8,307 bases of DNA from Planctomycetota bacterium. Lineage in GTDB: Bacteria; Planctomycetota; Phycisphaerae; FEN-1346; JAACEH01. Both the position numbers and the translations under genes were made by a program. Each line of letters begins with the position of its first letter. Within the stretch, counting starts at the first letter, position 1. This document shows, piece after piece, positions 1 through 5,597 of this stretch. The stretch is from NCBI GenBank assembly GCA_016935955.1, contig JAFGPY010000152.1:1-8307 (forward strand), given 5' to 3'. The notes under the pieces were generated by a model. The model did not search any database, had not been told where the DNA came from, and worked only from the letters and a program-made list of their open reading frames with translations.

Positions 1-1263
1 CCCTGCTACGAGAAGATGATGCTCATCGTGCCGCACGTCGCCGAGCAACTGGGCGACGAGGTGTTCGCCCAATGGTTCGACGCCACGTGTCCGGCGGATG
101 TGCGTCAGCTTGCCATGGAGGCCGATACCGAAGGACGGTACGAGTCGGCGATCGAAGTTCTCAAGACCGTGCAGTCGCTGGCGGAATCTCGCAAGCTGAA
201 AGGCGCGAAGGCCGTCGCCGAGGACGTCGCGGGACTGGAATTCATGAAGCAGATGCTCGACGCCCGCAAGCAATACGAGGAGGACGTCAAGACGCCCGGC
301 GACCGCCGCCAGGCCCACATCTTCCTGGGCATCATGGCCCTGACCCGCGACGCCGACATGGACGCCGCCCTGCAGCACTTGAGGGCCTCCGAGGAACCGA
401 AGGCCGCACAACTGGCCGATCGCCTGACCGGCTTCAAGTCCAACCTGTCCAACACGGAGAATGCCTACCAACTGGCCCAGGCGACGATCGCCCTGGCCGA
501 CGACCTGGAGGCGGCCTACCTGAAACTGCTGCTCTACAAGGAGGCCGAGGGCAAGCTGGCCGCCTGCCTGGCCGAACCGTCTTTCGCCAACAGGAACGCC
601 CGGCAGATTGCGGCCCTGCAGCAGCGCACGTCGGAGAAATCGCAGCAGGCCATGAACCAGCTGCCGCCGCTGGTCCGGGATCGCCTCAAGACCGTCCGCC
701 AGGAGGCCAGCACCGACAGCGAGTACGTGCAGACGTTCTTCGGCGTGCCGCTGAAGAACGCCAACAGCGTGGTCTACGTGGTCGACAAGAGCGGCTCGAT
801 GACCGACTCCATCATGTACTGCAAGGAGGAATTGCTGCGAGCCGTCTACTCGCTGAAGGACAAGCAGCAGTTCCAGATTCTGTTCTACTCCACCGGACCG
901 GCACTGGCCATGGGCAACGGCGAACTGACGGCGGCCACCGAGGAGAACAAGAAGACGGCCAGGAAGTTCGTCGGGTCCGTGATGCCGGTCGGACAGACGG
1001 ATCCGTCCGATGCCCTGCGGCGGGCGTTCCGGCTCAGGCCCGACACGATCTACCTGCTGACCGACGGGGAATTCGACAAGAGCATTCCGAAGTTGATTCG
1101 CGGCATGAACTCGGCCGGCAAGGTGACCGTCAACACGGTCTGCTTCCTCTACAGCAACGGCGAGCCGATGCTCAAGGAGATTGCCCAGGACAACAACGGC
1201 ACCTACCGCTACGTGAGCGAAGACGACCTCTCCAATCTCAAGCAGATGAACCAGCCGCCGTAG
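1..1263 (+). CDS. vWA domain protein, 5' partial
   Basis: The reading frame is open to the left edge, and the first Met codons (16 and 19) have no convincing ribosome binding site, so the true start probably lies upstream. Numbering from the Met at 16, residues 1 to about 240 are rich in Ala, Leu, Glu and Lys and look helical, possibly repeat-like. Residues about 250-410 form a von Willebrand factor A domain. Its MIDAS metal site looks complete: D257-x-S259-x-S261 in VVDKSGSM, T328 in VGQTDPSD and D350 in LLTDGEFD. Such domains bind a divalent metal and mediate protein-protein contacts. No membrane segment is visible in this part; a signal peptide or anchor could lie upstream of the window. 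The partner and process are unknown. The gene converges on the minus-strand gene ending at 1316. I am confident of the domain and have no evidence for a specific role. Confidence 0.9.
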   Translation, partial: PCYEKMMLIVPHVAEQLGDEVFAQWFDATCPADVRQLAMEADTEGRYESAIEVLKTVQSLAESRKLKGAKAVAEDVAGLEFMKQMLDARKQYEEDVKTPGDRRQAHIFLGIMALTRDADMDAALQHLRASEEPKAAQLADRLTGFKSNLSNTENAYQLAQATIALADDLEAAYLKLLLYKEAEGKLAACLAEPSFANRNARQIAALQQRTSEKSQQAMNQLPPLVRDRLKTVRQEASTDSEYVQTFFGVPLKNANSVVYVVDKSGSMTDSIMYCKEELLRAVYSLKDKQQFQILFYSTGPALAMGNGELTAATEENKKTARKFVGSVMPVGQTDPSDALRRAFRLRPDTIYLLTDGEFDKSIPKLIRGMNSAGKVTVNTVCFLYSNGEPMLKEIAQDNNGTYRYVSEDDLSNLKQMNQPP

Positions 1264-1315
1264 GCCTCGCTCCGAGGGCTCGCAGCTTCTGAAAAGCGGG
1301 AAGCGAAGCGTACCG

Positions 1316-1981
1316 TCAGAGGGAGTTGACCGGTTCGCCAAGGAACGTCAGGACATGGTCCGGAGCGTCACAGCGGAACTCGCCCGTGGCGCTGTTGTAC
1401 CACCAGCCCTGGTTCATGTCGGGCGCCGGAACATACTGGGCCTCGGGATCGGCCACACTGAAAACGGTCGTCTGGCCCGTCACGGGATTCGGCGGCAGCC
1501 GCAGTAGGTACGGACCGAAGCGGAACTCATTCGTGTAGACCTCGCTGGTCTGACCCTCTGCATTCGTGTAGAGCGTCAGTTGCCGCACGAGGTCGGTCGG
1601 ATAGGCCTCGCCGTGCTGTACGCGGTAGAGCATGAGTTGCGAACGCATGACCTTCAGGTTCGACATGGTGGACGAAACCGCCATCTCCTCGGCCCAGACG
1701 ATGTCCGGTCTGCTCTGCGGCTCGGCGATCTGAACGGGCGGCGCATCCTGCATCAACGCTTCGCCGTAAGAAGCCGCCGGCAGTTCGGAGAACGCCGGCT
1801 CACCCTCCGCGGCAGCGCCGCCATCGGGCAGGACCGTGCGGCAGTTCGCCGCCGCCTCGTGCCCCTGGTCCGTAGCGGCCCGGGCGCTGCGCGGGTCATC
1901 GTGAAGAGCCAGCACACAGAGCACAGCCACAATGGCCATGGCCACGGCGAAGGCGGCCAAGGACTCGGCAAAACGTCTCAC
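1316..1981 (-). CDS. Membrane-anchored GspG/pseudopilin-like protein
   Basis: This encodes a 221-residue protein if the GTG at 1981 is the start. I chose that start because a GGAGGT sits 7 bases upstream; the frame is also open to a GTG at 2032, which lacks a good site and would add 17 residues. Residues about 7-27 are a single hydrophobic segment (FAVAMAIVAVLCVLAL), then an Ala/Pro/Glu-rich linker to about 95. Residues 103-203 resemble the globular part of type II secretion major pseudopilins (GspG): a helix ending LMLYRVQHGEAYPTDL, then GPYLLRLPPNPVTG and WWYNSATGEFR. The usual prepilin leader (G/FTLIE-type) is not visible, and the linker separates anchor from GspG-like part, unlike a normal pilin. 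It may be an envelope protein that reuses the fold rather than a pilus subunit. It lies 168 bp downstream of the GH130 gene on the same strand and may be transcribed separately. The fold call is moderately sure and the function is unknown. Confidence 0.7.
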   Translation of the reverse strand: MRRFAESLAAFAVAMAIVAVLCVLALHDDPRSARAATDQGHEAAANCRTVLPDGGAAAEGEPAFSELPAASYGEALMQDAPPVQIAEPQSRPDIVWAEEMAVSSTMSNLKVMRSQLMLYRVQHGEAYPTDLVRQLTLYTNAEGQTSEVYTNEFRFGPYLLRLPPNPVTGQTTVFSVADPEAQYVPAPDMNQGWWYNSATGEFRCDAPDHVLTFLGEPVNSL

Positions 1982-1988
1982 GGATGCG

Positions 1989-1994
1989 ACCTCC
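1989..1994 (-). promoter_or_regulatory. Ribosome binding site deciding the 1981 start
   Basis: On the minus strand GGAGGT lies 7 bases before the GTG at 1981. It is the best Shine-Dalgarno match near this gene and is the reason the shorter form, beginning MRRFAESL, is preferred over the GTG at 2032. With this start the hydrophobic segment falls right at the N terminus, as expected for a membrane anchor. Confidence 0.7.
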
Positions 1995-2092
1995 GGACTG
2001 TCGGTGATAAGGAGAGACGGGCTCAAGCCCACCCATTATTTGTTATCGGCCCGCCGGCGAGAAGAACTTGACGCAATGGAACTGTGAAGGAT

Positions 2093-2116
2093 CATGGTCA
2101 CGCCGGCGCGACCATG
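2093..2116. other. 24-bp near-perfect palindrome after the GH130 gene
   Basis: The arms CATGGTC (2093-2099) and GACCATG (2110-2116) are exact reverse complements. They flank CGCCGGCG, which is itself palindromic, with one A/C mismatch between arm and core on each side. It lies 33 bases past the GH130 stop and upstream of the pseudopilin-like gene. It could fold as a transcript-ending or RNA-stabilising hairpin for the operon, but neither strand shows a run of T after it, so a standard intrinsic terminator is not supported. A protein binding site is the alternative. Confidence 0.45.
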
Positions 2117-2149
2117 CCACCCGGCCGGAGAATTGCCGTGTGATGCCCC

Positions 2150-3106
2150 TCAGCCGTTGAGGCAGAAGTTCACCAGGTCGTCCAGCGCGGCCGTGGCCAC
2201 ACAGACGGTGGTGTCCGAGGCGCCGTAGTAGATCTTCACCTGACCGTCGTCCTCCACGACCGCGCCGCACGGGAAGATGACGTTGGGCCGGTAGGTGTTG
2301 GGCAGGAAATCCGGCGCGCACTCGTAGTCGGTCTCGGGCTCAATCAGCGGCCGCAGTTGTACCTTCCGCACGCGGGTCGGGTCGTCCAGGTCCAGCAGCA
2401 TCACGCCGCCGCGATAGGTTTTCTTCCAGGCGTGCGTCCGCTCGGGATAGACCTGGGCGCCGTGGAAGATGCACAGCCAACCCTCGTCGGTGCGGATCGG
2501 ATTGCAGGCCGGACCGATCTTGTCGTGGCCCCAGGGAATGTCGCGCGAACGGATGAGGACCTTCGAGCGGCCCCAGAACTCCAGGTCGGGCGAGAACGAG
2601 ATCCAGAGATCGAAACCCTCGTGCTGCGTCATGCGGAACGGCCGATCGAGCCGCACGAACAGGCCGCCGATCTTCTCCGGGAACAGGGCCCCGTTGCGAT
2701 TGTCGGGCTCCGAGAGACCGATGCGGCGGTAGTGGATGAAGTCCTCGGTCTCGGCGATGCCCAGGCGGATGCCCACGCCCGTTTTGTCGGCCGAGTAGGT
2801 CAGGTAGTAGCGGCCGTCGATCTCCTGCAGCCGCGAGTCGGCCACGTGGGCCCCCTCCTCCTCGTTCGGCGTGAAGACCAGCTCCGGGTGCATGGTCCAG
2901 CGGTAGCCGTCGTCGCTCGTGGCCAACCCCAGGGCCTGACCGTCGGGCTGAAAATCAATCCGCGGCACCATCCAGTACTTGCCGCGAGCCTTGATCACGG
3001 CGGCATTGTAGATCAGGTCGCACGGATACGGCACGTCGGCCGGCGCGAGGATCGGGTTGCCTGCGTAGCGTTTGACGAAGTCGGCAGGTGCGAGAGAGTC
3101 GGCCAT
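2150..3106 (-). CDS. GH130 family beta-mannoside phosphorylase-like enzyme
   Basis: The product is 318 residues, normal for glycoside hydrolase family 130, a five-bladed beta-propeller family whose members mostly cleave beta-mannosides with phosphate to give mannose 1-phosphate. Family features in order are NPILAP (17-22), LGLATSDDGYRW (59-70), AHVADSRLQEIDGRYYLTYS (86-105), RNGALFPEKIGG (137-148), NPIRTDEGWLCIFHGA (202-217), YRGGVMLLDLDDP (231-243) and NVIFPCGAVVEDDGQVKIYYGASDT (275-299). D90 aligns with the usual catalytic Asp (the family's D-P/S-R motif), and H215 in the FHGA segment suits phosphate binding, favouring a phosphorylase over a hydrolase. There is no signal peptide, so it is probably cytoplasmic. 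AAAGGA lies about 10 bases before the ATG. The substrate (mannosyl-glucose, mannobiose or a mannosyl-GlcNAc unit) cannot be told. The frame stays open far upstream, but that part is a shadow of the GH4 gene. Confidence 0.93.
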   Translation of the reverse strand: MADSLAPADFVKRYAGNPILAPADVPYPCDLIYNAAVIKARGKYWMVPRIDFQPDGQALGLATSDDGYRWTMHPELVFTPNEEEGAHVADSRLQEIDGRYYLTYSADKTGVGIRLGIAETEDFIHYRRIGLSEPDNRNGALFPEKIGGLFVRLDRPFRMTQHEGFDLWISFSPDLEFWGRSKVLIRSRDIPWGHDKIGPACNPIRTDEGWLCIFHGAQVYPERTHAWKKTYRGGVMLLDLDDPTRVRKVQLRPLIEPETDYECAPDFLPNTYRPNVIFPCGAVVEDDGQVKIYYGASDTTVCVATAALDDLVNFCLNG

Positions 3107-3192
3107 CAGCGTGCGTCCTTTCGTCCGTCGTGCCCCGGGGCGGGAACGCTGCAGGGCCGCAAGGCGAATCGTCCACGGATAAACCTGTTGCT

Positions 3193-3216
3193 CCCGGCCG
3201 AGGGCGGCCGGGCTAC
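3193..3216 (-). repeat. REP-like GTAG hairpin between the GH4 and GH130 genes
   Basis: On the minus strand GTAG (3216-3213) is followed at once by a perfect 8-bp stem, CCCGGCCG pairing with CGGCCGGG, with loop CCCT. The same GTAG plus stem, differing by one loop base (CCTT), occurs on the plus strand at 7364-7387. A GTAG foot directly 5' of a GC-rich hairpin is the hallmark of REP elements mobilised by RAYT transposases. It sits in the 134-bp gap between two same-strand genes, where it could attenuate transcription or protect the upstream GH4 message from 3' decay. The rest of this gap shows no promoter I would defend. Confidence 0.65.
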
Positions 3217-3240
3217 ACGGACCTTCTTCGGCGGCTCCGC

Positions 3241-4650
3241 TCAGAGCTTGACGTTCTTGAACTGCGGCAGCCGCTTGCGATGGGCGGCAAACAGGTCGCG
3301 GACCATGTCGCGAATCTGCGGCAGCGTCAGCAACGCGCCGGTCAACGGGTCCATCGTCACGGCCTGCAGCACCTTCATCGGGTCGCCGGTCTGTGCGGCC
3401 TCGACGGCCAGCCGCTGCACGGCCACGTGCTGCAGGTTCATGGCCGCACACTGCGACGGCAGCGGACCCGGGCTGGTCGGCTGGATGCCGTTGCGGTCCA
3501 CCAGGCAGGCCACCTCGACGCAGCAGTCCTGTGGCAGATTGCCGATCAGGTGCGCCGCCGGGGCTTGCCGCACGGACCCGGGCGGACCGTAGTTCGGCAC
3601 GTTGCCGTAGATCACGGCCTTGGCGTCGGTCTCCATGGCGTGGACGATGCGGGCCCCATACTCCTCGCTGGCTTCCAGGGGCGACTTGAGCAACTCCGTC
3701 ACCCGGGCCCGCTCCTTCTCGGGCGTATAGATCGTGCGGCACAGTTGCAGGTAGTCCCAGCGCTTGCGGATGTAGGCCTTGATCAGTCGCGGGTTCTTGC
3801 GGAACCACGCCACGTACTCGCTGCCGTGGTGCGACGATTCGGTGTGGAAGTAGCCGAACGTCCGCATGATCTCCGTGCGGACCGTCTCCTGGTGATAGTG
3901 GTCGCCGTGATCGACGGCCAGCTTCGAGGCGCCCGGAGCCACGGCCACCTTGCCCCCGCAACCCGAGGCCACGGGCGACGGGAACTTCGCGAACATGGCC
4001 TTGCGCACGCGGTCGTAGACGTCGCGGCCGCCGCAGCGGAACTCCGTGAACCAAGCCTGGTGGTTGATGCCGTAGCACTTGAACGAGCAGCGGTCGTAGT
4101 CCAGCCCCGCCATCTCGGCGAGCATGCGGCTCGTGCCCTGCACGCTGTGGCACAGGCCCACGACCTTCACGCCCGTCTCGTTGACGCCCCAGCAGTTCAT
4201 GGCCATCGGGTTGGCGTAGTTGATCATCAGGGCGTCCGGGCAGAGCCGCTTCATGGCCTCGGCCACCTTCATGTAGGCCGGCCAGGTGCGCAGGAAGCGG
4301 AACACGCCACCGGGACCGTGCGTGTCGCCGACGCACTGGTCGATGCCGTAGCGACGCGGAATCTCGACGTCCGGCTCGTAGGCCTCCAGACCGCCGACCT
4401 GCCACGTGACGATCACGTAGGCCGTGCCCTCGAGGGCCTCCTCCAGGCTGGTCGTCGTGACGATCCGCGCCGGCAGCTTCTTGGTCTTGACCAGATCTCG
4501 GGCCAGACGCCCCGTGCGGTTGACGCGGCTGGCGACGATGTCCATCAGGACGATCTCGCTGGCCTGCAGTTCGGGAAAGCTCAGCAGGTCCACAACCATA
4601 CGAAGCGGGAAGGCGTAACCGCCCGCGCCGAGAATTGCGATACGGGCCAT
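3241..4650 (-). CDS. MelA-type GH4 glycosidase (probable alpha-galactosidase)
   Basis: The product is 469 residues, close to E. coli MelA (451). Family GH4 enzymes cleave glycosides by a redox route that needs NAD+ and a divalent metal. The N-terminal dinucleotide motif is G8AGGYAF14, with D37 positioned for the NAD ribose. Next come VGDTHGPGG (108-116), NYANPMAMN (144-152), GLCHSVQG (165-172) and GINHQAW (194-200); C167 and H197 are the expected metal ligands. TESSHHGSEY (270-279) and the C-terminal CCVEVACLVDRNGIQPT segment are much closer to MelA and LplD-like members than to AglA-type glucosidases. The substrate may be an alpha-galactoside or an alpha-galacturonide. No signal peptide is visible, so it is probably cytoplasmic. 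AAGGAG at 4665-4660 overlaps the kdsB stop by one base and lies 9 bases before the ATG, indicating coupled translation. Confidence 0.95.
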   Translation of the reverse strand: MARIAILGAGGYAFPLRMVVDLLSFPELQASEIVLMDIVASRVNRTGRLARDLVKTKKLPARIVTTTSLEEALEGTAYVIVTWQVGGLEAYEPDVEIPRRYGIDQCVGDTHGPGGVFRFLRTWPAYMKVAEAMKRLCPDALMINYANPMAMNCWGVNETGVKVVGLCHSVQGTSRMLAEMAGLDYDRCSFKCYGINHQAWFTEFRCGGRDVYDRVRKAMFAKFPSPVASGCGGKVAVAPGASKLAVDHGDHYHQETVRTEIMRTFGYFHTESSHHGSEYVAWFRKNPRLIKAYIRKRWDYLQLCRTIYTPEKERARVTELLKSPLEASEEYGARIVHAMETDAKAVIYGNVPNYGPPGSVRQAPAAHLIGNLPQDCCVEVACLVDRNGIQPTSPGPLPSQCAAMNLQHVAVQRLAVEAAQTGDPMKVLQAVTMDPLTGALLTLPQIRDMVRDLFAAHRKRLPQFKNVKL

Positions 4651-4664
4651 GCGACCAGTCTCCT

Positions 4665-5408
4665 TCAGGATTTGTACTGACGGACGAAACGGGCGTAGTC
4701 TTCGGGCGTGTCGATGCCGCAGGCGTCGTAGTCCACCTCGGCCACGAGGATCGTGTGACCGTTTTCCAGGGCCCGCAACTGTTCGAGCGACTCCAGTTCT
4801 TCAAGCGGCGTCTGGGGCATCATCGGGAAGCGCATCAGAAAATCGCGACGGTAGGCATAGAGGCCGACGTGCTTCAGGTAATTGGGGGGAGCAACGTTCT
4901 TGCCCGCCAGGTGAGCGGCGCGGTCGAACGGAATGGCCGCCCGCGAGAAGTACAGCGCCCGGCCGTCCCTCCCCACCACCAACTTGACGACGTTCGGGTT
5001 GAGCACCTCGTCGGCGTCCTTGAACCGTGCGGCCAAGGTGGCCATGTCGGCGTCCGGACGGCCGGCCAGCAGGTCCACCAGCCGCTGAAGCAACTCGGGC
5101 CGCACCTGCGGCTCGTCGCCCTGCAGGTTGACGATAATCTCGGCATCCAGGTCGGCCGCCACCTCAGCGATGCGGTCGGTGCCCGAAGGATGGTCGTCGC
5201 GGGTCATGCGGACCGTGCCGCCGAAGCTCTCGACGGCCTCGAAAATGCGGCGATCGTCCGTGGCCACGATGACGCGGTCGAAGCAGGCCGCCTCGGAGGC
5301 ACGTTCGTAGACATGCTGGATCAGGTACTTGCCCGTCTCGCGGACCAGCGGCTTGCCCGGAAAACGCGTCGAGGCGTAACGGGCGGGAATAACGCAGGCG
5401 GCTTTCAT
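4665..5408 (-). CDS. kdsB: 3-deoxy-manno-octulosonate cytidylyltransferase (CMP-KDO synthetase)
   Basis: The enzyme joins CTP and KDO to give CMP-KDO, the activated sugar added to lipid A, and acts in the cytoplasm. The 247 residues match E. coli KdsB (248) along the whole length: PARYASTRFPGKPL (8-21), DDHPSGTDRIAE (71-82), NLQGDEP (94-100) with the metal-binding D98, ALYFSRAAIPFDR (151-163), HVGLYAYR (180-187), LESLEQLRAL (205-214) and GIDTPEDY (231-238). The ATG at 5408 gives the family's normal start; an in-frame GTG at 5426 would add six residues. A GGAGG lies 11 bases upstream, slightly far. The gene leads an operon with the GH4 gene 14 bp downstream and is divergent from pyrG, which supplies the CTP it uses. 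KDO synthesis implies an LPS-type outer membrane. Nothing is missing. Confidence 0.97.
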   Translation of the reverse strand: MKAACVIPARYASTRFPGKPLVRETGKYLIQHVYERASEAACFDRVIVATDDRRIFEAVESFGGTVRMTRDDHPSGTDRIAEVAADLDAEIIVNLQGDEPQVRPELLQRLVDLLAGRPDADMATLAARFKDADEVLNPNVVKLVVGRDGRALYFSRAAIPFDRAAHLAGKNVAPPNYLKHVGLYAYRRDFLMRFPMMPQTPLEELESLEQLRALENGHTILVAEVDYDACGIDTPEDYARFVRQYKS

Positions 5409-5441
5409 CTCGGGCGGTTCCTCCACGCACTGAACCGCAGC

Positions 5442-5470
5442 AAGATAGGCCTGCCGCGGGGCAAAGTCAA
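5442..5470 (-). promoter_or_regulatory. Sigma70-type promoter for kdsB
   Basis: On the minus strand TTGACT (5470-5465) and TATCTT (5447-5442) are separated by exactly 17 bases. Transcription would start near 5435, giving a leader of about 27 bases before the kdsB ATG. The boxes face away from the pyrG promoter. Predicted from sequence only. Confidence 0.65.
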
Positions 5471-5476
5471 CTTCGT

Positions 5477-5490
5477 TTCGCGATCGCGAA
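5477..5490. promoter_or_regulatory. Perfect 14-bp palindrome between divergent promoters
   Basis: TTCGCGATCGCGAA is fully self-complementary. It sits between the -35 boxes of kdsB (5465-5470) and pyrG (5511-5516). This position suits an operator or activator site acting on both promoters. A looser outer pair, CGTTTC and GAAACG, surrounds it. No regulator is encoded nearby, so the binding protein, if any, is unknown. Confidence 0.4.
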
Positions 5491-5510
5491 GAAACGTGCC
5501 ATTCCCTTGT

Positions 5511-5539
5511 TTGACTCCGGCGTCGGCGGTCGCTAGAAT
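5511..5539 (+). promoter_or_regulatory. Sigma70-type promoter for pyrG
   Basis: TTGACT (5511-5516) and TAGAAT (5534-5539) are separated by exactly 17 bases. The expected start near 5546 leaves a leader of about 52 bases before the pyrG ATG. I see no terminator-like hairpin or C-tract of the kind used for CTP-dependent attenuation of pyrG in Bacillus. The same TAGAAT box recurs at 7590-7595. Confidence 0.7.
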
Positions 5540-5597
5540 GGGCCCGTTGTCGGGAACTCTCGGTCGAACCTGCCCCCGGATAGACTCAGGAAGGTCC

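Noticed and set aside
1280..1315. Bidirectional terminator between the convergent vWA and pseudopilin-like genes
   Set aside because: Short GCTTC/GAAGC pairings exist but there is no stable stem with a T-run on either strand.
2019..2030. GGGC-TCAA-GCCC hairpin upstream of the pseudopilin-like gene
   Set aside because: Only a 4-5 bp stem; no GTAG foot and no second copy in the window, so not called as a repeat or riboswitch.
2033..2060. AT-rich GATAACAAATAAT stretch as a promoter for the pseudopilin-like gene
   Set aside because: A -10-like box can be drawn but no -35 box at acceptable spacing; too weak to list.
3088..4680. 530-codon plus-strand open frame across the GH4 gene
   Set aside because: Antisense shadow of a gene with clear GH4 motifs; no ribosome binding site or domain.
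3107..4804. Open minus-strand frame running upstream of the GH130 start for over 550 codons, suggesting a giant fusion protein
   Set aside because: It is an out-of-frame shadow of the GH4 gene: low-complexity Arg/Gly/Pro/Ala sequence with no family motif. The GH130 domain begins right at the ATG at 3106, which has its own ribosome binding site.
4635..5597. Open plus-strand frame continuous with pyrG, suggesting a 900-residue protein
   Set aside because: It is antisense to kdsB, has no recognisable domain before pyrG, and the pyrG promoter and ribosome binding site lie inside it.
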